64,000 nt of DNA from Blastomussa wellsi (GCA_947652115.1 OX393564.1:13536184-13600183); one strand, 5' to 3'. Positions 10,301 to 19,379 are shown, numbered from the stretch's first letter. The notes: generated by a model from the sequence alone, not told the origin. Translations and numbers: made by a program.

Positions 10301-10547
10301 GATTTTTTTCCAACGGATAGCTCGAGCCCTGCGAAGGGTTGAGAGGTCACGTGTTCTTGTCAACACTCAAATCGTTAGCAATCATATTTTTGTGTTGTGA
10401 GAGCAATTCATAATTCAAATGCTGTGGTTTAGTCGGTAGTCCCTTTTTTCATGCCTCACCGCGTGGGCACGTCTACCAGGTTTCGCGTGGCCATTTTTTC
10501 GGTTCGTGCTCACCGGACTAAGAAAAAAAGGGACTGCTAGTAGTCTA
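7360..10547. mobile_element. Long-TIR DNA transposon, non-autonomous copy 1
   Basis: The left end (about 7360-7430: GAGCAGTCC, then CGAAACCTGGTAGACACGCC, then AAAAAGGGACTACC) is the inverted, internally shortened counterpart of the right end at 10436-10547, which finishes GGACTGCTAGTAGTCTA. A second copy with the same ends lies at 35026-38720. The two share internal DNA after the left end and a block near 8218-8325 (copy 2: 37973-38090). No transposase ORF was seen. The interior carries degenerate short repeats at 8430-8640 (AATGAAAATTTTCGCA, GAACGGCTAA) and at 10205-10340 (CAACGGATAGCTCGAGCC), absent from copy 2. Confidence 0.7.
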
Positions 10548-11030
10548 GATTAAACATCAATTTTATTTGCAGAATGGTCTTGTCTTGTTATTTACATTCA
10601 CAAAAGGCTACACTCATCATCGAGTGTCAAAAGGCAACTGGGCTCGCCTAACAGTCATCGCAAGAGCCCGGCAAATATTTATCCCCCCTGGGACTCAGAT
10701 TTTTTCCTAAGGGCCAGTTTACATGGAGGTGGGGGACCCTGGGTCCTGGGTCCTGGGTACCACGCCACTCCGGGGTCAGTAAATTGCATGTAAACACAAG
10801 CTTTTTTCCGACCCCACCTAGGCGGGTTACCTCACCTACCTGGGGTCCCCCACCTCCATGTAAACAGGCCCTAACTTTGCATTTGATGCTACTTGATATC
10901 ATGTTGTTTTTGTTACTCTATATTTAAATTTAGAGGAACAGAAGCAATTGAATCATAGCTCTCTTTCAACGAAGAATTTTATCACAGAGGTCATGGGTTC
11001 AAGTATCATTCAAGCCCAAAATTTTTCAGG
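10548..11030. other. Non-coding interval with a MITE and SINE remnant
   Basis: Besides the MITE at 10707-10874, the stretch near 10990-11030 (CACAGAGGTCATGGGTTCAA) matches the B-box side of the tRNA-like SINE found at 12321, so it is a SINE fragment. Nothing else recognised. Confidence 0.5.
10707..10874. mobile_element. MITE with ~30-bp TIRs and TAA flanks
   Basis: GGGCCAGTTTACATGGAGGT at the left is mirrored by ACCTCCATGTAAACAGGCCC at the right, and both ends continue with GGGGGACC/GGTCCCCC. Each end is flanked by TAA, the 3-bp duplication typical of PIF/Harbinger-type elements. About 165 bp and no ORF. Confidence 0.85.
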
Positions 11031-11130
11031 CTTTTGTTTCTGTAACTGTGATAACAATATAATAACAATATAATTTGGTTTTATCAACTGGGTTGATAAT
11101 GTGAATTGGCCACCGTAAAGAGATTGGGGA

Positions 11131-11165
11131 GCAGTCGTTTCGAGCATTAGCCCTTCGTCAGAACG
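11131..11165 (-). ncRNA. Hammerhead ribozyme motif of a Penelope-like element
   Basis: On the minus strand, CTGACGA is followed by a short stem (GGGC/GCTC with a TAAT loop) and then GAAAC. These are the two conserved boxes of a hammerhead ribozyme at the expected spacing. It lies in the region 3' of the GIY-YIG coding end of the element, where Penelope-like elements are known to carry such motifs. The bases after GAAAC (GAC rather than GTC) may abolish cleavage. Confidence 0.55.
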
Positions 11166-11272
11166 AATCAAGGAAGTGTGGGTCGTGTGTGGTTTATATA
11201 TAGAAAGATGGAGCTTCGCTATTGGTTGGTGCCTGGTAATGTGAAAACAACGGAATAAATTAGTTGAATGAA

Positions 11273-12125
11273 AAGCGTTCGTTAATACCGTGAGGATTAA
11301 GAGTGCCAATTTGAAAAATAATTTTTTGTTCTAGAGTTTTGCAGCTTTCCTTGCTTTCTTGGTGAAGGAAAAGGCCGCAGACTGTCATATGTTGCTTAGA
11401 ATGATTTTGTGAGATTGAAGTGTCTCGCAACCAGTTTAGATGCATTTTTGTCGTCTTTCTCTACGTCCCGAAGGTGTTCTCGGAATCGGTCGCCTAGTCG
11501 TCTCCCTGTTTCGCCGATGTATAACTTTTTGCAAAGAGTGCAAGTTATGCAGTAGATGACATTGGCTGAGGTACAGGTAAAATGATCAGTGATCTTGATA
11601 GATCGCTTTGGTCCTGATATTTTGTCAACGTTGTGAATGAAAGGGCATGTTTTGCATCGTGCGCGAGCGCATTTAAAAGTTCCGGGTTGATCACTTGTTT
11701 GGAATGCACTTCTGACTAAAAAGTTACCTATGTTTTTATCGCATTTGAAGGAAATTAATGGAGGTTGCGAAAAGATTCTACCAGTATGGGGATTATTTTG
11801 AAGTAATTTAAAGTTTTTGAGAATGATGGATTTTGCTGCGTGGTTATGAGGGTGAAATGTAAGGGTGATTGGAATTCTATCGTTGTTAATTTCTCTCTGT
11901 GACGTTTGTAGTGCTGGCTGTCGATCAATTTGTTGGGCGCGATGATGGCCCTCTTAAACAACAGAAGCAGGATAGCTGCGCTTGTCAAAGAAATTGCACA
12001 TTTCCTCTGATTTTAAGGAAAAATCAGAATCGTCACTACAAATACGGCAAAGTCTAAGAAACTGAGAGTAAGGAATGGAATTCTTGACATGTGATGGATG
12101 ATAAGATGAATACGAAAAATAACTA
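11273..12125 (-). pseudogene. Penelope-like element: C-terminal part with GIY-YIG endonuclease
   Basis: The minus-strand frame reads NSIPYSQFLRLCRIC, then a Cys-containing linker (CARARCKTCPF), then the GIY-YIG domain (VIYCITC, KLYIGETGRRLGDRFREHL). This is the C-terminal half of a Penelope-like retroelement, whose reverse transcriptase normally lies upstream and is missing here. Two in-frame stops (near 11960 and 11415) show decay, and the tail continues in frame to NERFSFN at 11273. A 3' region of about 240 bases with the hammerhead motif follows, so the element is 5'-truncated. Confidence 0.85.
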
Positions 12126-12320
12126 TGAGCAAATATCTATTCATTTGTGATAACAATAACCTTTAGAGGCTGTTGGATTTAAGTTAACAGCATTGCGAAG
12201 ATCTCTCATTTGTTGAATTCTTTCATCATAGTTCAAGTATTTATGAAATTTCAATTGATTCTTGCATCTCCAACTTTTACTGGCATATTACAAATTTACA
12301 AAGTGATCAGCTTCTAACAG

Positions 12321-12391
12321 GCTTGATTCCTCAGTTGGTAGAGCACTGCACCAGTATCACAGAGGTCATCGGTTTGAGTCCCATTCAAGCC
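12321..12391 (+). mobile_element. tRNA-derived SINE head
   Basis: GCTTGATTCCTCAGTTGGTA begins a tRNA-like block with an A box (CTCAGTTGGTAGAGC) and a B box (GGTTTGAGTCC), closing with TTCAAGCC that pairs with the start. The anticodon arm is degenerate, so this is a SINE rather than a working tRNA gene. A downstream body of unclear length follows. Confidence 0.65.
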
Positions 12392-12910
12392 AGAATTTCC
12401 TCAGGCTTTCTGTTTAGAGTGTCAAATTTCATAAATTGGATGTTCAATTTCACCATCCCCCCAGCAAAATATTTGCATTCCTCTCCAATTTGGTGAATCA
12501 TTCTTGCACTGTTATCTGGGAGCTTCTGGGTTCTCCTTCAAATGTCGCTGTACTGAGGTAGCTAGATAGTCCACCAGCTAAATCCTTGCTTTAGGATTTT
12601 ATCTTTCAGTTTTGGTGCTTTCTTTTATATGAAAATGAAACAAACTTTTGTGTTTCTTCTTTGATGACAACAAATTAAACATTTACTAACATTATCCAAA
12701 ACACTCAAAGCACCCTATTGAACATCCAGTACAAACATGCGATAATCACACAACACAACAAACATGTCACCCATTGACAGCTCTCAAGAAGACCATTTGT
12801 GGAAAACATTGTCTTTCCACGAGAGTAAATAACTTTGTTTAGAATCAGTCCTTTTCTGTGGGTTATTTTTAAATAATATAATGATAAAGAATTGCCATGA
12901 GATAACCAAA

Positions 12911-13010
12911 GATGGTATTTGAATCACTTGGTCAAAATATCACGTGACAACAACCTTACCTCTGATATTTGAATTACGCGGTCAAAATACCATGTGACAA
13001 CAACCTTACT
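12911..13010. repeat. Two-unit ~50-bp tandem repeat
   Basis: Two diverged units share GGTCAAAATA, CGTGACAACAACCTTAC (second unit CATGTGACAACAACCTTAC) and a similar lead of TATTTGAAT. Confidence 0.75.
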
Positions 13011-13084
13011 TTACAAAAGACATTCAATATTAATAAGGCTACTGGCTTTACTGATTCACGCTTGTCAATTGTTGGGCTTAACAG

Positions 13085-13218
13085 GTATCAATACTGCTGT
13101 GGCCCCTGTATATTTATCTGAGATTGCTCCTATCAGATTGCGAGGTGCTCTTGGTGTACTCAATCAGTTTGGAATAGTCACTGGAATGCTTGTAGGATTT
13201 ATATTTGGACTTAAACAG
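13085..13218 (+). CDS. SLC2A: Glucose transporter (GLUT/SLC2A) exon, TM4-TM5 region
   Basis: First recognised exon of a facilitated sugar transporter, a 12-helix plasma-membrane uniporter of the major facilitator superfamily. It follows an AG acceptor at 13083-13084 and ends before GT at 13219. It enters with two bases completing a Gly codon and ends in phase 0. It encodes APVYLSEIAPIRLRGALG and VLNQFGIVTGMLVGFIFGL, matching the GLUT helix 4, cytoplasmic loop and helix 5 region, including the conserved Glu and Arg of the E-x6-R type signature. The next exon is about 21 kb away. Class is closest to the GLUT1-4 type by eye. Confidence 0.92.
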
Positions 13219-13272
13219 GTAGGTAAAAATGAAGCAACATTGTTTTAATTGAGCTCCATCTCTAGTGGGAAC

Positions 13273-13517
13273 TACAACCACAGACAAAAGTAGTTGGGAA
13301 GGTTGTAAACATAGACCCGATTACTGTAAGTTTTGAACCCAACTTAGAAAACACTAAATGCTACACTATTTTAGGACCCCCTCTCCCCCTATCAATGTTG
13401 GAATCTCACTTTACAATCCTGTACGAAAAAGGTTGCTAGTGGGCTCAACATTGAATAGGGGAGGGGGAGGGGAGGAAAAAAGTGCAAAGCTTCCCAACAC
13501 TTTTGTCTGTGGTTGTA
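13273..13517. mobile_element. ~245-bp MITE with 28-bp TIRs, copy 1
   Basis: TACAACCACAGACAAAAGT at the left is mirrored by ACTTTTGTCTGTGGTTGTA at the right. The ends begin and finish with TA, as in Tc1/mariner-type miniature elements. Inside is a second inverted pair (CCCCCTATCAATGTTG facing CAACATTGAATAGGGG). A second, right-truncated copy sits at 56635-56850 in another intron of the same gene. Confidence 0.85.
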
Positions 13518-13519
13518 TG

Positions 13520-15010
13520 AAAAGGAGTATGCGTCTTTGGAGGCTAATAACTTGGAATGTATTAATGATATAGCGGTGATATCAGGCCAGTGGAATGTCT
13601 ATTGACTGCTGTTTGTAGTGATTAAGTGAGTTCCTTGAATCGTGAAATTGACGAATTATATGAAACATGAGAGTTTTAAATGTATCATGGTTGCGTGACT
13701 TTATATTATGAATAAACACACAAACATGTGTGTTTATTACATACTACGGAGGCAACTTTTAAGCGAAGAATAGCTTTAGCTTTGAAAAATGCTTGTTTGT
13801 GGACGGTAGTGCAAATTCTTGTTTTTTGTATATCGTGATAATTAAGAGTAACATTGAGGAAAAGTAGTGATTGCCGTGTAACGTTGTTCAGGTCTAAACA
13901 TTGTACGGGGTCGAGATGCAAAGATTTCACTTAAGCAAAATAATTGCAAGGAATATTCTGGTACACCAAAAACCAGAGTAGATAGGGGGGGATAAAAGCA
14001 TTATTTGTAGGGAATCGATTGCTCTGAGTACTCAAATTTGTTTTTATCACAAAAAGCAATGAACAGGTAGAAGTTAAAAGCTTGAAGTCTTCAACATATT
14101 ACTATTTGTCAATAAAAGAAAAAAATAAATTGATAAACCTTTAGAATCTCAACTATCTGTTAAGTTTACGTGACCTTTAAGTGTTGTTGCAGTTAACTAT
14201 TAACTATTTTGAGTACAGTACTCTACACGTTATTCCACATTACCCTGTAAAGAGAACCCCAAATATCGGTAATTTAGAAGTTATTCACGTACAGCTTCCA
14301 CTGAAATGTGTTTGCAATGTAATAAATAAAATAAATTGTCCGATTTTTATAATCTCAATTCAAGCAATATTGCAATTTTGAACAGTACACCACTGAAGAA
14401 CTGTATTTAAAAGAAAATTAATCATTAACCTTTTAGTTCCGTTCAGTTTTGGTGTAGTACGGTGGGTTTTTCAGTCAATTCAAACTGAATTACCCTAAAA
14501 ATGCCATTCAGCCAAGACATCATCCCAGTAAGTGCAACAAGTCTTTATTTCATTTAAAGATATTTTAAAACGTTGCATTTTGAGGGAAAAATAGTGAAGT
14601 ACTGTTATTATTCAGTGGCGAACTGTGGTGTTGTGGAAGATCACTTTTTTAGGTGTTGACAGAGTAGAACCTTGACAGAACTGAGCTCAAGTGAGTACAA
14701 AATGTTCAATTCATAACAGCAATCGATCGTATTAACGGCATGTATAGAAAACCTGAAGCAATTAAAATATTCCAGCCTGTGGAATTTGCTGAAAAAACCA
14801 CAGCAACCTCTTCGCTTTCCATACATTATTCCTTTGAATGGTTAGCTTATATTGTAGTTGTTAGGGGGCGCATCTGCGTCTGTAAACACTGGTGCCTTCC
14901 CAACCTCAGATTCGAATACAGGTCTGGAACTGTAGGTTCAGGACAGGTAATGGTAATTTTCTTGGGGCATATAAATCAAGTTAAAACGTTATGTCCGAAA
15001 ACGTGATGTT
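13520..15010. other. Intronic DNA, nothing recognised
   Basis: AT-rich intron of the transporter gene without convincing ORFs or known repeats. Confidence 0.5.
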
Positions 15011-15801
15011 TTTTGTTGGCCTTTTACTGGGCTTGCTTTTGGTTCAAGAATTGCCAAGAAAGCATCAATGAGACGGGAAATACTTAACATGGAGTAGCCA
15101 AGGGTAAGTGAGGGACAATTTTCCTCCTAATCTTTTGCAGAAATTTCCAAGCGTTTTTGTGCATATTTCAAGCTCCATTAGCCCAATCAATATCATCTGG
15201 GTATCATTGGAAAGCTCTTTCCCCCTTGCAGAACTGGGGTAAATGGGATTCCTATTTTGGTCAAAGCTGATGACGTCAGAAGTGGAACACTGGTTACGGC
15301 CAGTTTAGGAGTCAGTGGGTTAATATAAAAGTCGAAAATCCCTCTTCTGAAAGAATCTTGGCATTTTCGAGCTTCATGTGGGCGGATAGCTCAAATTTAT
15401 GATGAAAGAAGCCATAAATTGATAAACTGGGTCACGTGTTTAACCCATTGACTCCTGGAGATTTTTTAAAAAAAACGTGTTTTGAACATTTTCTGGTCAG
15501 TTATAGTCTAAATATGCTTAAAATTGCTCCAAAATGCATTTGCAGAATGATGGCATGCCAGCTTTTTCACTTGTATCGCATTTAACGATATTTTAGCTCG
15601 GGCATGCACACAAATCAAAATTTCGAGATAGTTTTTGGACGAGAAAGTGACCCACGTCTTTAGGCTTTTCGATTTCTTTAATTTATTTTTCGCTTTTCCT
15701 TTCTCCTTTCCTCGTATCTTTTTTATGCTTTTGTTGGCCTTTTACTGGGCTTGCTTTTGGTTCAAGAATTGCCACAAAAGCATCATTGAGACGGGAAATA
15801 C
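15011..15801. repeat. 73-bp direct repeats bracketing ~650 bp
   Basis: The block starting TTTTGTTGGCCTTTTACTGG at 15011-15083 recurs at 15729-15801 with few differences. The DNA between contains inverted copies of AGGAGTCAGTGGGTTAA (about 15308 and 15440), typical of dispersed repeat ends. The second direct copy abuts the left edge of element B. Confidence 0.8.
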
Positions 15802-15815
15802 CGGTAACGTTTTTT

Positions 15816-16316
15816 TTACAAACAAAGGTCACACTCTTCTTCTTCTGGCATGTTGGCCCATTGCCAAAAGGCATGGCATTCCACCATGGCACAGTGTCCT
15901 TGTTTTTTATGCTGTTGACAATCTTGAATGAGAGAAATGTGTTGTAACTTTTCGAATTTTGGACAACCATAATGTTCTAAGTTGATAGCAGGTAGATCTA
16001 GTTCTTGTAACAATGTCTTTTCCACGTGTTCACCTTTGTAACGCACCAGGAAACATTCTGGGGTCCTGCTCTGTTTGTAGAGCTCTGCTACGTTGCCTTT
16101 CAGGTGGTCGAGATGGCATGCATTTTCCCGAAGATCGTCCTCGAAGGGTAGCCCGTGAATGCGATGATAGACATATTTCGCGGTGAGTCTGTCTATTCGG
16201 TTGAGTGTTTTCCATCGCAAGGGTTGTTGGTAGTGGTGCGCTCCGACATCACCTTGCCAGATAGTCCAACCGAGTTCTCTGGTACAGAACTTTTTTAGAT
16301 CGATGATTAAGCACAC
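15816..16316 (-). CDS. Conserved hypothetical protein of element B (C-terminal Cys/His motif)
   Basis: Open frame of 166 residues without an in-frame ATG; an upstream ATG at about 16331 lies in another frame, so one indel near the start is likely. It contains WTIWQGDVGAHHYQQPL, RLTAKYVYHRIHGLPFED and a C-terminal Cys/His array (HYGCPKFEKL, then HCAMVECHAFWQW). Proteins with this pattern recur in Polinton-like elements, and the tail may bind zinc. A TATA box sits 55 bases upstream (16371-16380). I cannot assign a reaction. It is the last gene of the element on this side. Confidence 0.6.
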   Translation of the reverse strand: MCLIIDLKKFCTRELGWTIWQGDVGAHHYQQPLRWKTLNRIDRLTAKYVYHRIHGLPFEDDLRENACHLDHLKGNVAELYKQSRTPECFLVRYKGEHVEKTLLQELDLPAINLEHYGCPKFEKLQHISLIQDCQQHKKQGHCAMVECHAFWQWANMPEEEECDLCL

Positions 16317-16370
16317 GTTTTACACTGCATCTTGATGTGAAGAAATGAAAATGGAGAGTGCGTGGCGTTC

Positions 16371-16380
16371 TTTATATACT
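16371..16380 (-). promoter_or_regulatory. TATA box (AGTATATAAA) upstream of the 16316 gene
   Basis: Minus-strand AGTATATAAAG lies 55 bases before the open frame, one of a recurring set of TATA motifs in element B. Confidence 0.55.
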
Positions 16381-16475
16381 TTTTCTTTTTGTCATTCTTG
16401 AATCCATCTGCGAGGTTTCTGCCAAACGTTATACCCTTGTCCTCGCTGGTTGGGGTTGAAATGTGCTGACTCTTC

Positions 16476-16754
16476 TCAGGTTTTGTCTTGTGCTTTCCCT
16501 GCTTCCTCTTTCCCGACATACAGCTCCTCCCACGAAGATGGAACATTTGGACTCTCCAGGAAATCGTCTTCTTTACGTATCTGTTCGATATTATAATTGA
16601 CAATGTCCCATTTGCGCTGCGCTTCTTTGATGCTTTGCTCATTACCCTCATGGAGTGACTGCTCCACCTCTTGCTTGGCCCTTTGTTTGAACTGCTGAAG
16701 CGTGGCTTCAATTTGCTTAGCTTGTTCCCTCGCTTCCTTGCCTGAGGTAGGCAT
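16476..16754 (-). CDS. Charged coiled-coil protein of element B (92 aa)
   Basis: ATG at 16754 and an intact frame. Residues 5-70 are rich in Gln, Glu, Lys and Ala with coiled-coil character (REQAKQIEATLQQFKQRAKQ). The C-terminal part is acidic with PNVPSSWEELYVG. No known domain. It follows a short Ser/Pro-rich ORF (16778-17009) in the same orientation with about 20 bases between. It may be a virion core or scaffold protein, by composition only. Confidence 0.55.
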   Translation of the reverse strand: MPTSGKEAREQAKQIEATLQQFKQRAKQEVEQSLHEGNEQSIKEAQRKWDIVNYNIEQIRKEDDFLESPNVPSSWEELYVGKEEAGKAQDKT

Positions 16755-16777
16755 TAGAGGTCACGTCGACCTTCTTT

Positions 16778-17009
16778 TAGAAGGAGGAGGAGCATATTTC
16801 TGAAGGGCCGTTTTCAAGGCATTGGGATCGAGCCTTTGCAACTGCCGTTGTAAACGAAAGTAATCACTGCTGTCAGGTCCATCCGCCGGCACAGACGAGG
16901 ATGTGGCCTGTCCTTCCGACTGTCAATCGTGGTTGGCAAATTGATCCATGTTGTCTTGGGTGGAATGACCTCCTGCTTGATCGATGGTGGGTTTAGGGAT
17001 CAAGATCAT
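16778..17009 (-). pseudogene. Short element-B ORF with one in-frame stop
   Basis: ATG at 17009 (MILIPKPTIDQ) leads to about 76 residues ending YAPPPSKRRST. It is interrupted once by TGA near 16921 after FANHD. The second half reads DSSDYFRLQRQLQRLDPN and looks coding. No family recognised. The single stop suggests recent loss or a stop reached by mutation. Confidence 0.4.
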
Positions 17010-17029
17010 CTCTTTGGCGTATTTGTCAT

Positions 17030-17604
17030 TCATACCTCTAATGCCTGTAAACCAGCACGCAGAAAAAGAAGAAGGCGTGCTCCCAAAGCCAATAACAGTG
17101 CTCTCCCTTCATATAAAGGTGTGCTCAGTCCACTCGGATGTCGAATTTCTCTTATATGCTTTTTCAAGGGCATTTTTATATGGGACGGTAACAGAACCAC
17201 ATCGTCGTACAAGTTGCGTATCACGTCGCTAAGGGCACGTAGTTGGTCATTGCGAGCTCGGTGAATCTCTCTTTGCCACGTTGCGCCATCTCCACTCAGC
17301 AAGTAGAGCAGAAAGGGTTGGTGAGCTGCCACGCACCAAGCACCACTACCTTGTTGTTTATTCTTTTTCTTTGACGGTACAAGACCTCCTATTAGAGCAC
17401 CCAGACCAGCCATGGCCGGAAGTACGCCAGCAGCCAGTAATCCCTTGGTACCCATCTTACTTTTGAGTGTTCCGTAGGCACTTCCCACTTTAGAGGAACT
17501 TGCAGGACGGGTGAACCCTTGATTGGCTCATCTAGCTGCTGCAGAGGAAGCTCTGAAATTTCAATTGGTCGGAGTGGGTGGCCAGGCTTGTAACGGAGGT
17601 GCCA
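17030..17604 (-). pseudogene. Hydrophobic virion-type protein of element B, frameshifted
   Basis: The likely start is ATG at 17604 (MAPPLQAW), about 30 bases after a TATA box (17635-17647). The frame shifts near 17560 into the 17488-17030 frame. That part contains a Gly/Ala-rich hydrophobic segment (GLLAAGVLPAMAGLGALIGG) followed by a basic stretch (PSKKKNK), then a helical region with REIHRARNDQLRALSDVI. A membrane-active or capsid-associated role, like adenovirus protein VI, is a guess from composition only. Confidence 0.45.
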
Positions 17605-17821
17605 TGGTAGAATGAAATTCTCCTGGTCGTGCCTTCTTTATATCCCTTTTTTTCTTTAACGCTTGAAACCGGCTAGCAGAGGATTGAGTAGCATCGGGTC
17701 GTAAGCCTCCCTTTTGGGGATTTTGTCCACAGCGTTTTGTGGTCTTGCCTTTTCCTTTTTGTCTGGCTCGTGAGATGTGAAGATAGGTGGACGAAGGAAG
17801 ATAATTGGGCAAACCGATCAT
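17561..17821 (-). CDS. Basic core-like protein of element B
   Basis: ATG at 17821, which directly follows the TAA stop of the preceding small ORF (TAAATG). The first 70 residues are strongly basic (RARQKGKGKTTKRCG, LKKKRDIKKARPG), suggesting DNA condensation. The frame then runs through the TATA box and start of the next gene, so the original stop was probably lost. Function inferred from charge alone. Confidence 0.45.
   Translation of the reverse strand: MIGLPNYLPSSTYLHISRARQKGKGKTTKRCGQNPQKGGLRPDATQSSASRFQALKKKRDIKKARPGEFHSTMAPPLQAWPPTPTN
17635..17647 (-). promoter_or_regulatory. TATA box (GGGATATAAAG) upstream of the 17604 gene
   Basis: Minus-strand AAGGGATATAAAG lies about 30 bases before the ATG at 17604. 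Confidence 0.5.
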
Positions 17822-17975
17822 TTACGAATTGCACGGTAGGCTGAACTTTCCACCCGCTTGACCGGTCAGTCCCGGCAGCGCGCTGTTTAACATGTTGCTT
17901 GCCATGTCAGTGACAATGGGGGCTAATGAGCCCTCCTTCTTGCTGGTGACGTCTTCGTCTTCTGATGGCTGGCAT
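17822..17975 (-). pseudogene. Small Arg-rich peptide resembling adenovirus core peptides (pX/mu-like)
   Basis: ATG at 17975 begins MPAIRRRRRHQQ. A frameshift about 15 codons in leads to KKEGSLAPIVTDMASNMLN and a Gly-rich end before the TAA at 17822-17824. An Arg-rich start followed by a hydrophobic Gly-rich tail is reminiscent of adenovirus pX-type core peptides, seen also in adintoviruses. The TATA box GCTATAAAAGCC is 27 bases upstream. Too short for the assignment to be firm. Confidence 0.4.
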
Positions 17976-18001
17976 CGTTGTGCGTTGCCAGAAGGTTAAC
18001 A

Positions 18002-18013
18002 GGCTTTTATAGC
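18002..18013 (-). promoter_or_regulatory. TATA box (GCTATAAAAGCC) upstream of the 17975 ORF
   Basis: Perfect minus-strand TATAAAAG at the expected distance from the ATG at 17975. It lies just after the stop of the 18524 gene. Confidence 0.6.
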
Positions 18014-18020
18014 TTTTTTT

Positions 18021-18524
18021 TCATTTATCCTTTTTCCCCACTTGCGTCAGGAGTGTTCCTAACAAGGCCGTTGGCACTGCTGCCAAAGCTCCTCCCAGTG
18101 CTGCTGCCGTTCCGAGTTTACCCATAATGGTGGTGGCAGTCAGTCTACGACGCACGTTCCACATGGCTCTGTTGACACCTCGAGCCAATCGCTGCGATCT
18201 CATATTAACTAACGCTCTAGACGCTGCTCTTTGTCTTTGGGGATTGGTAGGAGGACGAGCACAAATTACTCTTTGCATTTGAGCAATACGAGATGGTGAC
18301 GGTCGATTGGCTTGGTTTCCTGGATAGATGCCTCCCTTCTGCTGTCGTCTTTTCTTGTTGAAAACACTGCATCGTCCCGTCATCACCTCACTGGCACCTT
18401 CATCGTACTCGTCACCTTGTAGGATGTAGTAGGACCCCAGGGTGCTTGTAAAGACCGAGGAGGACGTCGAAACCCAGATCGTCCAAAAAGGGGGAAACAA
18501 CAGAGAATCCATGCCTTGTCCCAT
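18021..18524 (-). CDS. Basic virion/core-like protein of element B (167 aa)
   Basis: ATG at 18524, about 17 bases after an ATAAAAAG box. It has a short hydrophobic/aromatic N-terminus, an acidic patch (GDEYDEG), then a long basic middle (FNKKRRQQKGG and AMWNVRRRL). A hydrophobic Ala/Gly/Leu helix (LGTAAALGGALAAVPTALLG) precedes a basic end (QVGKKDK). The basic-plus-hydrophobic layout fits capsid-interior proteins of adenovirus-like viruses. The N-terminal 30 residues could belong to another frame after an indel. No family name assigned. Confidence 0.55.
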   Translation of the reverse strand: MGQGMDSLLFPPFWTIWVSTSSSVFTSTLGSYYILQGDEYDEGASEVMTGRCSVFNKKRRQQKGGIYPGNQANRPSPSRIAQMQRVICARPPTNPQRQRAASRALVNMRSQRLARGVNRAMWNVRRRLTATTIMGKLGTAAALGGALAAVPTALLGTLLTQVGKKDK

Positions 18525-18540
18525 GGAACTAACACGTTCG

Positions 18541-18556
18541 CCTTTTTATGCTTTTC
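18541..18556 (-). promoter_or_regulatory. TATA-like box (AAGCATAAAAAGG) upstream of the 18524 gene
   Basis: Minus-strand GCATAAAAAGGCG, the same spacing and context (AAAAGG followed by C) as other element-B boxes. It overlaps the 3' end of the ATPase gene. Confidence 0.45.
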
Positions 18557-18962
18557 TAGGGCTGTAGAACTGTCACGGGGTCTGCTTCGTCGAGCAAGAT
18601 GTGGGTGCGAAAGCGAATGGCTTCGTCAGTCGTGGGATGATGGTCTGCTACCAGATATCCAAACGGTTTTTGAGTGGCTTTTTGATACAGTTGCCAAAAG
18701 GCTCGACTGTTTCCCAGCCAACGATCGCCCAAGGCTTTCACGTATCTGGTATCGCCGTGAAATGGTAGTTATGGTTTTGAGTGGCCTGTTCCTGTCCTCC
18801 TGGATACAGATTCTGCGCGAGGGTGATGGCGAACAAGTCGAGGTGATGTGTGTCGCGGGTTAACAACTGAGTGACTTACGATGACTTGGTGGTTTCTTGC
18901 ATCAGATTGTCCAAAATCAACAATCCCGGCCGTCGCGAGGGAGGAAAGAGTTCTAAGATGTC

Positions 18963-19259
18963 ATAATAATAATAATAATAAATAATAAATAATAACTTTA
19001 TTTAAGTGTCAATGTATTTAGCACCATTTTGCTAATTGGGGACACTGTAAATACGTAAACAAATATTGTAAATGAAACAGAAAGTTCTTAAAAATCCCAA
19101 CTGGCAGGAGGCAGACCAGTTGGCTATTTACAAAGCGTGGAGGAGTCGAATTTGGGACCACCGAAGACAAATCCGTTTTAGTGGCAGGGAGGAGGACTCG
19201 AACCCGGGACCACCTGATTACAAGTCCAGCGCCCTGACCACTAGGCCACGCTCGCCTTC
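18963..19259 (-). mobile_element. tRNA-derived SINE inserted in the ATPase gene
   Basis: Read on the minus strand, the head at 19259-19190 is tRNA-like with an A box (TGGCCTAGTGGTCA), an anticodon loop CTTGTAA (anticodon TGT, Thr-type) and a B box (GGGTTCGAGTCCT). The body follows (CTGCCTCCTGCCAGTTGGGA). The tail ends GACACTTAAATAAAGTTATT and a run of ATT repeats, a LINE-like 3' end. ATPase coding sequence lies on both sides. Confidence 0.88.
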
Positions 19260-19379
19260 ACATCCTTGGGTAGACCTTCGTGAAAGAGCACCCCTAAAGC
19301 TTCGAAATGGTCAAATATGTGACCCTCCTTTACCCAACGGAGGACCAGATTTCTCGATGAACTGTGCCTAGCACACCTC

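Larger units (their letters stand above)
12131..13084. other. Non-coding stretch upstream of the first recognised exon
   Basis: Contains the SINE head at 12321-12391 and a two-unit tandem repeat at 12911-13010. No upstream transporter exon was recognised between 6.4 and 13.1 kb. Confidence 0.5.

Noticed and set aside
12994..13084. Extension of the first transporter exon upstream of 13085
   Set aside because: The upstream residues do not match the family and a canonical AG acceptor lies at 13083-13084.
19190..19259. tRNA-Thr gene candidate (minus strand)
   Set aside because: Followed by a SINE body and LINE-like tail, and the acceptor stem does not pair.
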